Below the pieces are notes generated by a model. The model worked only from the letters and a program-made list of their open reading frames with translations, did no database searches and was not told the DNA's origin. The translations under genes were made by a program, and so were the position numbers. Below are positions 51,757 through 62,970 of a stretch of DNA of 64,000 nt, piece by piece. The stretch is from Aristolochia californica (Eukaryota > Streptophyta > Magnoliopsida > Piperales > Aristolochiaceae): positions 15,994,801-16,058,800 of the forward strand of contig JARWKL010000015.1 in NCBI GenBank assembly GCA_029961685.1. The letters run 5' to 3'. The stretch's first letter is position 1. Each line of letters starts with the position of its first letter.

Positions 51757-54700
51757 TGGAGGCATTTTAAACTGAGAGTTGACTCCCAAACCAACAGTCA
51801 TTTCTAACGCCATTACACATCTATAATCGATCAAAACATTTACGAAGATCTATATTTGTTAGGTCTACTTTTGGTAAAATATGTAAAATGTGGGTTGTTT
51901 GGCCCAGGTAAATATCCCACCGCACATTAACTTGAGAAATTAATTTTTTCTACTCCTTGAAATTTTTGGATCATTAGGTAATTATCATCTTCAACATGTT
52001 TCAGGCATGCATATCCATATTTTAAACATCTTAGGATCAATTAGAAATCTCCTTCTTATATAATTTGACCAACTTATTAGGGGTTGTAGTAGTGGAATTT
52101 TCCAAACATGCATAATAAAACTTTGGTGTTCATTTTTAGTGCGTGAAATAACATTCTTGACTTAAATTTATTAAAGTTTTAAATTTTTCACATACTTAAA
52201 CTCTAAAATTTTTATTTTATTATTATCTATTTGCCTTATCTTTTTGTTTTCGAGAAAAATGTGAGAGTGAAAACTCAAGTTTGGATTTGAAAAAACATTG
52301 AACATCCAAAATGGAAATGAAAATGCTGAGAGAGTTAATTCCAAAAGTATCTATGATTTTTAAGGATTGTAAACTCTTTTAGTTTTTTATATATTAGGTT
52401 TTGCAATCATCGGAAAAGTGGGGGCGAGGTATTTTTAACTGAGTGATGACACCCAAACCATAAGTCATTTCTAAAAAAAATTATAGCCGTTACACATCAT
52501 TAATTGACCAAAACATTTATGATGATCTATGATTGTTAGGTCCGGTTTTTGTAAATTGGCAAAAACTGGATTGTTTGGCACTGGTTAATATCCCACCACA
52601 CGTTAACTTGAAAATTTAATTTTTTCTACTCCTTGAAATTTTTGGATTATTGGGTCATTTGCATCTTCAACATGTTTCAGGCATGCATATCAAAATTTAA
52701 AACAAGTTAGGATCAATTAAAAATCTCTTTCTTATAAAATTCCACCAAGCACTTAGGGCTTGTACTAGTGGAATTTCCCAAACATGGATAAAAAAATTTG
52801 GTGTTAACTTTTAGTGAGTGAAATAATTTTCTTCACGTACATTTATTATATTTTAAAATTTTTTGCAAACATAAATTCTAAAATTTTCATTTTGTTGTGA
52901 TCTATTTGCCTTATCTTTTTGTTTACGAGAAAAATGGGAGATGAAAACTCACGTTTAGATTTGAAAAATATTTGAACATCCAAAATGGAAATGGACAAAT
53001 GCTGAAAAAGATCATTCCAAAAATTATATGTGATTTTTATGGATTGTCAACTCTTTTAGTATCTTATATATTAGGTTTTGTAATCATCGAAAAAGGGGAG
53101 GTGAGGCATTTTTAACTGAGTGTTGACTCCCAAACCATAAATCTTTTCTAACAAAAATTATAGCCATTACACATCATTAATATATCAAAACATTTATGAT
53201 GATCTATGATTGTTAGCTCTACTTTTTGTAAAATAGGCTAAAAGTGGGTTGTTTGGCTCCTGTAAATATCCCACCACACGTTAACTTGCGAATTTGTTTT
53301 TTTCTACTCAAAATTTATGGATCACTAGGTCATTTGCATCTTCAACATGTTTTAGGCATGCATATCCATATTTAAAACATGTTAGGATCAATTAGAAATC
53401 TCTTTCTTATGAAATTGCACCAAGCTCTTAAGGGTTGTACTAGTGGAATTTCCCAAACATGGTAACAAAACTTTGGTGTTCATTTTTAGTGCGTGAAATA
53501 ATTTTCTTCACTTACATTTATTATACTTTTCAAATTTTTGCATACATGAACTCTAAAATTTAAATTTTGTTGTGATCTATTTGCCTTATCTTTATGCTTT
53601 CGAGAAAAATGGGAGTGCGAAAACTCAACTTTGGATATGAAAAAAAAATGCTGAGAGAGATAATTCCAAAAAGTACCTTTGATTTTTAAGCATTGTAAAA
53701 AATTTTGTTTTTTATAAATTAGGTTTTGCAATCATTGAAAAGGGGGGGGGTTGTTTGGCATTTTTAGTTGAGTGTTGACTCCCAAACCAGAAGTCATTTC
53801 TAACGCCCTTACCCAACATCAATTGATCAAAACATTTACGATGATCTATGATTGTTAGGTCCATTTTTTGTAAAATAGGTAAAAACTGGGTTGTTTCGCT
53901 CTGGTAAATATCCCATTGCACGTTAACTTGAGAATTTAATTTTTTCTTCTCCATGAAAATTTTGGATTATTAGATCATTTAGATCATCAACATATTTCAG
54001 GCATGCCTATCCATATTTAAAACAAGTTAGGATCAATTAGAAATCTCTTTCGTATAAAATTCCACCAAGCTATTAGGGGTTGTACTAGTGGAATTTTCCA
54101 AACATGGAAAAAAAACTTTGGTGTTCATTTTTAGTGCTTGAAATAAATTTCTTCACTTACACTTATTATAGTTTTAAAATTTTTGCAAACATAAATTCTA
54201 AATATTTGTTTTTGTTGTGATCTATTTGTCTTATCATTTAGTTTACAAGAAAAAAGGGATAGTGAAAACTCAAGTTTGGATTTGAAAAAAATTGAACATC
54301 CAAAATGGTAATGCACAAATGCTGAGAGAGATAATTCCAAAAGGTAAATGTGATTTTTAAAGATTGTAAACTCTTTAATTTTCTATATATTTGGTTTTGC
54401 AATCATCGGAAAAGGGGGGAGGTGACATTTTTAACTGAGTATTGACTGCCAAACCATAGTCATTTCTGACAAAAATTATAGCCGTTACACATCATTAATC
54501 GATCAAAAAATTTATGATGATCTATTATTATTAGGTCCGCTTTTTGTAAATAGGCAAAAACTGGATTGTTTGACTTTGGTAAATATCCCACCGCATGCTA
54601 ACTTGAGAATTTAATTTATTATACTCAAAATTTTTGGATCATATGGTCATTTGCATCTTAAACATGTTTCTGGAATGCATATCCATATTTAAAACATGTT

Positions 54701-55094
54701 AGGATCAATTAGAAATCTCTTTCTTATAAAATTCCACCAAGCTCTTAGGGGTTGTACTAGTGGAATATCCCAAACATTGATAACATAACTTTGGTGTTTA
54801 TTTTTGTTGAGTTAAATAATTTTTTTCACTTACATTAATTATAGTTTTAATTTTTTTGCATACATAAACTCTAAAATTTTCATTTTGTTGTGATCTATTT
54901 GCCTTATCTTTTTGTTTACGAGAAAAATGGGATAGTGAAGACTCAAAGTTTGATTAGAAAAAAAATTGATGAGCCAAAATGGAAATGTACAAATGTTGAG
55001 AGTGATAATTCCAAAAAGAATCTATGATTTTTAAGAATTGTAAACTATTTTTTTTCTATACATTAGGTCTTGCAATCATCAGAAAAGAGGGGAA

Positions 55095-55127
<33 letters not shown>
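55095..55127 (+). repeat. G tract, 33 uninterrupted G
   Basis: Expanded tract in the standard phase, preceded by GAGGGGAA and followed by ATGGAAGGAGGC. Confidence 0.9.
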
Positions 55128-55128
<1 letters not shown>

Positions 55129-55770
55129 TGGAAGGAGGCATTTTTAACTGAGTGTTGACTCTCAAACAATAAGTCATTTCTAACAAAAATTATAGCCGTT
55201 TCACATAATTAATCGATCAAAACATTTACGATGATCTATGATTGTTAGGTCCGCTTTTTGTAACAAGGGGAAAACGGGGTTGTTTGGCTACGGTAAACAT
55301 CCCACAGCACTTTAACTTGAGAATTTAATTTTTTCTACACCTTGAAAATTTTGGATAATTAGGTCATTTGCATCTTCAATAGGTTTCAAGCATGCATAGC
55401 CATATTTAAAACATGTTAGGATCAATTAGAAATCTCTTTTTTATAAAATTCCCAAGCTATTAAGGGTTGTACTGGTGGAATTTCCCAAACATGGATAACA
55501 AAACTTTGGTGTTCATTTATAGTGTGTGAAGTCATTTTCTTCACGTACATTTATTATAGTTTTCAATATTTTTCAAAGATAAACTCTAAAATTTTCATTT
55601 TGTTGTTGAAAAAAATGGGAGAGTTAAAATTCAAGTTTGGATTTGAAAAAAAATTGAACATCCAAAATGGAAATGCACAAATGCTGAGAAAGTTAATTCC
55701 AAAAAGTATCTGCGATTTTTAAGGATTGTAAACTCTTTTAGGTTTTGCTATCAATAGAAAAAGGGGGGAC

Positions 55771-55792
55771 GGGGGGGGGGGGGGGGGGGGGG
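55771..55792 (+). repeat. G tract, 22 uninterrupted G
   Basis: Expanded tract in the standard phase, followed by more G-rich sequence (TGTTGGGG). The segment between AACTCTTTTAG and GGTTTTGC is shortened in this monomer. It neighbours another expanded tract one monomer upstream. Confidence 0.9.
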
Positions 55793-57161
55793 TGTTGGGG
55801 TATGTGGTAGGCCTTTTTAACTGAGTGTTGACTCCCAAACAATAAGTCATTTCTAACAAAAATTATAGCCGTTACACATCATTAATTGATCCATACATTT
55901 ACGATGATCTACAATTGTTAGGTCCGCTTTTTGTAAATAGGCAAAAACTGTGTTGCAAAGGCTCAAGTAAATAACCCACCTCACGTTAACTTGAAAATTT
56001 AATTTTTTCGACTCCTTGAAATTTTCTGATCATTGGGTCATTTGCATCTTCAACATGTTACATGCATGCATATCCATATTGAAAACATGTTAGGATTAAT
56101 TACAAATCTCTTTCTTATAAAATTCCACCAAGCTCTTGGGGCTTGTACTAGTGGAATTTCCCAAACAAGGATAACAAAACTTTGGTGTTCATTTTTAGTG
56201 TGTGAAATAATTTTCCCCACTTATATTTATTACAGTTTTCCATGTTTTGCATACATAAACTCTAAAATTTGCATTTTGTTGTGATCTATTTGCCTTATCT
56301 TTTTGTTTACCAAAAAAATGGGAGAGTGAAAACTCAAGTTTGGATTTGAAAAAATATTGAACATCCAAAATAGTAATGAACAAATGCTGAGAGACATAAT
56401 TCATAAAAGTATCTGTGATTTTTAAGGTTTTTAAACTCTTTTAGTTTTTTATATATTAGGTTTTGCAATTATCGGAAAAGGGGGAGGGGGGAGGGAGGCT
56501 TTTTTAACTGAGTGTCGACTCCCAAACCATAAGTCATTTCTAACAAAAATTATAGCCGTTACACATCATTAATTGATCAAAACATTTATAATGATCTATG
56601 GTTGTTAGGTCCACTTTTTTTAAATAGGCAAAAACTTGGTTGTTTGGCTCTGGTAAATATCCCACCGCACGTTAATTTGAGAGTTAAATTTTTTCTACTC
56701 GAATTTTTTGGATGATTAGGTTATTTGCATCTTCAACATGTTTCAGGCATGCATATCCATATTTAAAACAAGTTAGGATCAATTAATAACCTCTTTCTTA
56801 TAAAATTCCACTAAGCTATTAGGGGTTGTACTAGTGGAATTTCCCAAACATAGATAACAAAACTTTGGTGTTAATTTTGAGTTCGTAAAACAATTTTCTT
56901 CTCTTAAATTTATTTTAGTTTTCAAATTTTTGCATACATAAACTCTAAAATTTTCATTTTGTTTTGATCTATTTGCCTTTTCTTTTTGTTTATGCAAAAA
57001 ATGTGAGAGTGAAAACACAAGTTTGGATTAGAAAAAAAATTGAAAATCCAAAATGGTAATGCATAAATGCTGAGAGAGATAATTTCAAAACGTATAAGTG
57101 ATTTTTGAGGATTGTAAACACTTTAATTTTTTATATATTAGGTTTTGCAGTCATCGGTAAA

Positions 57162-57184
57162 GGGGGGGGGGGGGGGGGGGGGGG
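57162..57184 (+). repeat. G tract, 23 uninterrupted G
   Basis: Expanded tract in the standard phase, followed by TGTTGTATTTTT. Confidence 0.9.
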
Positions 57185-59640
57185 TGTTGTATTTTTAACT
57201 GAGTATTGACTCCCAAACCATAAGTTATTTCTAACAAAAATTATAGCCACAATACATCTTAAATCAATCAAAACATTTACGATGATCCATGATTATTAGG
57301 TCCGCTTTTTGTAAATAGGCAAAAACTGGATTGTTTGACTCTGATAAATATCCCAACACACGTTAACTTGTGAATTCAATTTTTTCTACTCCCTGGAATT
57401 TTTGGATCATTAGGTCATTTGCATCTATAACAGGTTTAAAAAATGCATATCCATATTTAAAACATGTTAGGATCAATTAGAAAACTCTTTCTTATAAAAT
57501 ACCACCAAGCTCTTAGGGGTTGTACTAGTGGAATTTCTCAAACATGGATAACGAAACTTTGGTGTTCATTTTTAGTACGTGAAATAATTTTCTTCTGTTA
57601 AAGTTATTATAGTTTTCAATTTTTTTCATACATAAACTCTAAAATTTTCATTTTTTTTAGAGATCTAGTTGCTTTATCTTTTTGTTTGTGAGAAAAATGG
57701 GAGAGTGAAAACACAAGTTTGGATTAGAAAAAAATTATTATCCAAATTGGAAATGCACAACTGCTGAGAGAGATATTTCCAAAAAGATTCTGTGATTTTT
57801 ATGGATTGTAAACACTTTAGTTTTTTATATATTAGTTTTATCAATAATCGAAACAGGGGGGTGAGGCATTTTTAACTGAGTGTTGACTCCCAAACCAAAA
57901 GTAATGTATAACAAAAATTACAACCGTTACACATCATTAATCGATCAAAACATTTACGTTGATCTATGATTGTTAGGTCCGCTTTTTGTAAATAAGATAA
58001 ATTGGGTTGTTTGGCACTGGTAAATATCCCACTACAGGTTTACTTGAGAATTTATTTTTTTCTACTCCTTGAAATTTGTGGATCATTAGGTCATTTGCAT
58101 CTTAAACATGTTTTAGTCATGAATATCAATATTTAAAACATGTTAGGATCAATTAGAAATCTCTTTGTTATAATATTCCACCAAGCTATTAGAGGTTGTA
58201 GTAGTGGAATTTCTCCAACATGGATAACAAAATTTTTGTTCATTTTGAGTGTGTGAAATAATTTTCTTCACTTACATTTATTATAGTTTTCAATTTTTTT
58301 CATACATAAACTCTAAAATTTTCATTTAGTTGTTATCTATTTGCCTCATCTTTTTGTTTACTAGAAAAATGGGAGAGTGAAAAGTCAAGTTTGAATTTAA
58401 AAAAAATCGAACGTCCAAAATGGTAATGCTCAAATGCTTAGAGAGATGATTCCTAAAAGTATCTATGAATTTTAAGGAATGTAAACTCTTTAATTTTTTA
58501 TATATTAGGTTTTGCAATTATCGGAAAAGGAGGGGCGTGACATTTTTAACTGAGTATTGACTCCCAAACCAAATGTCATTTCTAACAAAAATTATAGCCG
58601 TTACACATCGTTAATCGATCACAACATTTACGATGATGATCTATGATTGTTAGGTACACTTTTTGTAAATAGGCAAAAACTGGATCGTTTGACTCTGGTA
58701 AATATCCCTCCGCACACTAACTTGAGAATTTAATTTTTTCTAGTCCTTGAATTTTTTGGATCATTAGGTCATTGGCATCTTCAACATGTTTCAGGAATGC
58801 ATATCCATATTTAAAACATGCTAAGATCAATTAGAAATCTCTTTCTTATAAATTTCCACCAAACTCTTAGGGTTGTACTAGAGGAATTTCCCAAACATGG
58901 ATAACAAAACTTTGGTGTTCACTTTTAGTGCGTGAAATAATTTTCTTCACTAAAATTTATTATAGTTTAAATTTTTTTGCATACATAAACTCTAAAATTT
59001 GTATTTTTCTGTGATCTATTTGCCTTATCTTTTTGTTTATGAGAATAATGGGAGAGTGAAAACTCAAGTTTGGATTTGAAAAAAAAATTGAAAATCCAAA
59101 AAGGAGATGCACAAATGCTGAGAGAGATAATTCTAAAAAGTATCTATGATTTTTAAGGATTGTAAACTCTTTTAGTTTTTTATATATTACATTTTGCTAT
59201 CATCAGAAAAGGGGGGGAGTGAGGCATTTTTTACTGAGTGTTGACTCCCAAACAATAAGTCATTTCCAAAAAAAATTAAAGCCATTACATCATTAATCGA
59301 TCAAAACATTTACGATGATCTATGATTGTTAGGACTGCTTTTTGTAAATAGGCAAAAACTGGGTAGTTTGGCTCTGGTAAATATCCCAACACACGTTAAC
59401 TTGAGAATTTAATTTTTTCTACTCCTTGAAATTTTTGGATCATTAGGTCATTTGGATCTTCAACATGTTTTAGGCATGCATATCCATATTTAAAACATGT
59501 TAGGATCAATTAAAAATCTCTTTCTTACAAAATTCCACCAAGCAATTAGGGGTTGTACAAGTGGAATTACCCAAACATGGATAACAAAACTTTGTTGTTT
59601 ATTTTTGGTGTGTGAAATAATTTTCTTCACTTATCAAAAA

Positions 59641-59884
59641 GATCAAAATTGTTTGTGGTTAGGAGTCCACGATGGAAGAACTTCATCCTCGTCAATAAGA
59701 TGAAAATTATTTGTGGTTGGGAGTCCACGACGGAGGAACTTCATCCCCGTCGAAAAGATGAAAATTATTTGTGGTAGGAAGTACATGACGGAGGAACTTC
59801 ATCCCCGTCAAAAAGATGAAAATTATTTGTGGTCGGGAGTCCACGATGGAGGAACTTCATCCCTGTCAAAAAGATGAAAATTAT
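59641..59884 (+). repeat. 58-bp tandem repeat, four copies plus a partial fifth
   Basis: Units start GAT(G/C)AAAATT at 59641, 59699, 59757 and 59815, with a partial unit from 59873. Each contains GTCCACGACGGAGGAAC or a near variant and a short inverted pair GACGG / CCGTC that could form a small hairpin. The spacing is exactly 58 bp with no indels. The array lies just upstream of the purine tract, in what would be the 3' non-coding part of the retroelement. An open frame that crosses it is chance. Confidence 0.92.
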
Positions 59885-59936
59885 TTTACTCTCACTTTAT
59901 AATGCCCCAGGGCCTCAATGAAGGACGCAACAACGT

Positions 59937-59945
59937 GAGGGGGAG
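59937..59945 (+). other. Upstream purine tract copy
   Basis: GAGGGGGAG followed by TATTGGAAGATG. It is nearly identical to the tract and LTR start 117 bp downstream. It may be a duplicated purine tract plus the first bases of an LTR, or an older LTR junction. Confidence 0.5.
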
Positions 59946-60053
59946 TATTGGAAGATGAAGGCATATTGGAAGATGTGCCATTTTATTAAAAAAATATTCT
60001 ATACATCATTTGTAGCAAGGTGGGAGTTCATGTTGTTCTCTCACCCCCAGCTT

Positions 60054-60062
60054 GAGGGGGAG
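60054..60062 (+). other. Polypurine tract next to the 3' LTR
   Basis: CTTGAGGGGGAG immediately before TATTAGAAG. Plant Copia elements typically have this purine tract as the plus-strand primer directly before a TGTT... LTR start. Here the second LTR base appears mutated (TATT for TGTT). Confidence 0.7.
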
Positions 60063-60454
60063 TATTAGAAGATAAGCTCAAGCCCACATGGCCAAGGAAG
60101 GCCCACAAGATGGGCCCAAGCCCTTAAGAAGTAGAACCCACAATGATTACAATGAGCTGGCTTCCTTATCACATCAATTGGAAGATCAAGAAGGACTCAA
60201 AACGTATCTTTATCTTAGGGTCACGACGAAGAAGATTTTTAGTTTGAGTTATGTTTGTTTTTTATCAATATTGAGTTACCTAATTATGTTAGGACTTACA
60301 TTAAGTGTTAGAGTTTGGGTGTAATTGGGACAAGGGTAGTTTTATTGTAATTGGACTCTACTACCTTCCTCTATTATGAATAGAGGTTCATGTACTCTAA
60401 TTACAACAAGTTATTGATGTCAATGAAGTATATCACTTTTCCATAAATTTAACA
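60063..60454 (+). repeat. Copia-like LTR (392 bp)
   Basis: The LTR starts TATTAGAAG just after the purine tract and ends TTAACA where satellite resumes. The start TATTAG and end TTAACA form an imperfect inverted pair, expected to have been TGTTAG / CTAACA. The interior has a promoter-like palindrome with a TATA-like core and a late CAATGAAGTATATC stretch, like R/U5 of such elements. A 78-codon frame at 60088-60324 lies within the LTR and is not considered a gene. Confidence 0.7.
60368..60386 (+). promoter_or_regulatory. LTR promoter-like palindrome
   Basis: CCTCTATT-ATG-AATAGAGG is a perfect 8-bp inverted repeat with a 3-base loop, at the place where plant Copia LTRs usually carry CTCTATAAATAGAGG. 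It probably derives from the TATA box. The centre has drifted from TATAAAT, so activity is doubtful. Confidence 0.5.
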
Positions 60455-61090
60455 TAAGTCATTTCTAACAAAAATTATAGCCATTACTCATCATCAATCG
60501 ATCAAAACATTTACGATGATCTATGATGGTTAGGTTCACTTTTTTTAAATAGGCAAAAACTGGGTTGTTTGGCTTTGGTAAATATCCCTACGTACGTTAA
60601 CTTGAGAATTTAATTTTTTCTACTCCTTAAAATTTTTGGATCATTAGGTCATTTGCATCTTCAACATGTTTCAGGCATGCATATCCATATTTAAAACATG
60701 TTAGGATCAATTAGAAATCTCTTATTATAAAATTCCACCAAGCTATTAGTGGTTGTACTAGTGGAATTTCCCAAACATGGATAACAAAACTTTGGTGTTC
60801 ATTTTTAGTGCGTGAAATAATTTTCTTCACTTATATTTATCATAGTTTTTAATTTTTTGCATACATAAACTCTAAAATTTTCATTTTCTTGTTATCAATT
60901 TGCCGAATCTTTTCGTTTAAGAGAAAAATGGGAGAGCGACAACTCAAGTTTGGATTCGAAAAAAAAATTGAACATCCAAAATGGAAATGCACAAATGCTG
61001 AGAGAGATAATTCCAGTAACTATCTAAGATTTTTAAGGATTTTAAACTCTTTTAGTTTTTTATATATAAGGTTTTTCAATCATCGTAAAA

Positions 61091-61122
<32 letters not shown>
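61091..61122 (+). repeat. G tract, 32 uninterrupted G
   Basis: Expanded tract in the standard phase, followed by CAAAGTATTTTTAAC. It is the only strongly expanded tract in block 3. Confidence 0.9.
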
Positions 61123-61124
<2 letters not shown>

Positions 61125-61439
61125 AAGTATTTTTAACTAAATGTTGACTCCAAAACCATAATTCATTTCTAACAAAAATTATAGCTGTTACACCTCTTTA
61201 ATCGATCAAATCATTTACGATGATCTATGATTGTTAGGTCCTCTATTTGTAAACATGAAAAAAATGGGTTGTTTGGCTCTGGTAAATATCCCACCGCACG
61301 TTAACTTGAGAATTTAATTTTTTCTACTTGAAATTTTTGGATCATCAAGTCATTTGCGTCTTCAAAATATTTCAGGCATGCTTATCCATATTTAAAACAT
61401 GTTAGGATCAATTAGAAATCTCTTTCTTATAAAATTCCA

Positions 61440-61470
61440 CCAAGCTATTAGGGTTTAAAACTTTGGTGTT
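61440..61470 (+). repeat. Shortened monomer, junction near 61453
   Basis: CTATTAGGGTTT is joined to AAAACTTTGGTG, removing about 45-50 bp that include GTACTAGTGGAATTTCC. Confidence 0.75.
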
Positions 61471-62934
61471 CATTTTTGGTGCGTGAAATAATTTTCTTCA
61501 CGTACATTCATTATAGTTTTCAATTTTTTTGCATACATAAACTCTAAAATTTTCATTTTTTTTTTATCTTTTTGACTTATCTTTTTGTTTATGAGAAAAA
61601 TGGGAGTGTGAAAACTCAAGTTTGGATTTGAAAAAATAATTGAACATCAAAAATGGAAATGCACAAATGCTGAGGGAGATAATTCAAAAAAGAATATGTG
61701 ATTTTTAATGATTGTAACCTCTTTTAATTTTTTATATATTAGGTTTTGCAATCATTGGAAAAGGGGGGCGAGGCATTTTTAACTGAGTGTTGACTCCCAA
61801 ACCATAAGTCATTTCTAATAAAAATTATAGCCGTTAAACATCATTAATAGATCAAAACATTTAAGATGATATATAATTGTTAGGTCTACTCTTTGTAAAT
61901 AGGCAAAAACTGGGTTGTTTGGCTCTGGTAAATATCCCACCGCATGTTCACTTGACAATTTAAGTTTTTGTACTCGAAAATTTTGGATCATTAGGTCATT
62001 TGCATCTTCAACATGTTTCAGGCATGCATATCCATATTTAAAACATGTTAGGATCAATTAGAAATTTTTTTCTTATAAAATTCCACAAAGTTATTAGGGG
62101 TTGTACTAGTGGAATTTCCCAACATGGATAACAAAACTTTGGTGTTCATTTTTAGTGCGTTCACTTACATTTATTATAGTTTTCAATTTTTTGCATACAT
62201 CAACTCTAAAATTTTCATTGTGTTGTGATCTATTTGCCTTATCATTTTCTTTACGAGAAAAATGGGAGAGAGGAAACTGAGGTTTGGATTTGAAAAAAAA
62301 TTGCACATCCAAAATGGAAATGCATATATGATGAGAGAGATAATTCCAAATTATATCAGTGATTTTTAAGGCTTGTAAACTCTTTTAGTTTTTTATATAC
62401 TAGGTTTTGCAATCATCAGAAAAAGGGGGGCAAGACATTTTTTAAGTAAGTGTTGACTCCCAAACCATAAGTCATTTCTAACAAATATTATAGTCGTTAC
62501 ACATAATTAATCTATCAAAACATATAGATTGATCTATGGTTGTTGTGTAGCTCTGGTAAACATCACACCGCAAGTTAACTTGAAAATTTAATTTTTTATA
62601 CTTCTTGAAATTTTTGGATCAATAGGTCATTTGCATCTTCAAACATGTTTCAGGCATGCATATCCAAATTTAAAACATGTTAGAATCAATTAGAAATCTT
62701 TTTCTTAAATAATTTCACCAAGCTATTAGGGGTTGTACTAGTGGAATTTCCAAAACATGGATAAAAAAACTTTGGGGTTCATTTTTAGTGTGAGAAATAA
62801 TTTCCTTCACGTAAATTTAGTATAGTTTTCAATTTTTTGCATACATAAACTTAAAAATTTTCCTTTTGTTGAGATCTATTTGCCTTATGTTTTTGTTTAC
62901 GAGAAAAAATGGAGAGTGAAAACTCAAGTTTGGA

Positions 62935-62970
62935 TTTGAAAAAAATTGAAACCATAAGTCATTTCTAACA
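62935..62970 (+). repeat. Shortened monomer lacking the G tract, junction near 62950
   Basis: AAAAATTGAA is joined to ACCATAAGTC. About 200 bp are missing, from the ACATCCAAAATGG phase through the G tract to GACTCCCAA. AAC/AA identity at both breakpoints suggests microhomology. Confidence 0.8.

Larger units (their letters stand above)
12933..59633 (+). repeat. Satellite array, block 2 (about 69 monomers of about 676 bp)
   Basis: The same monomer and orientation as block 1, uninterrupted by other DNA for about 46.7 kb. The two-monomer interval measured between identical variants (37757, then 39109) is 1352 bp, giving 676 bp per monomer. No inverted monomer was seen. The block contains the higher-order repeat zone, most of the expanded G tracts and most rearranged monomers. 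The open frames of about 60-80 codons that recur on both strands fall at fixed satellite phases and are interrupted in many copies, so I do not annotate them as genes. Confidence 0.95.
59634..60454 (+). mobile_element. Copia-like LTR retrotransposon 3' end (tandem units, purine tracts, LTR)
   Basis: The AT-rich satellite stops at CTTCACTTA (about 59633) and resumes at about 60455. Between lie four 58-bp units, a purine tract (GAGGGGGAG) and a 392-bp LTR that ends ...TTAACA. A GAGGGGGAG tract directly before an LTR is the usual arrangement in plant Copia elements. No gag-pol remains and the 5' LTR is missing. Satellite phase is lost across the insert (from CTTCACTTA to TAAGTCATTT), and no target-site duplication is visible, so the element was truncated by deletion. 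The Copia assignment is inference from the tract and LTR style only. Confidence 0.75.

Noticed and set aside
60088..60324. 78-codon frame in the Copia-like LTR
   Set aside because: It lies entirely within an LTR, has no recognisable domain, and is not supported by any start context or neighbour.
61000..61140. Poly-glycine C-terminus of a frame reading through the G tract
   Set aside because: The glycines are just translation of the G homopolymer, whose length differs in every monomer.
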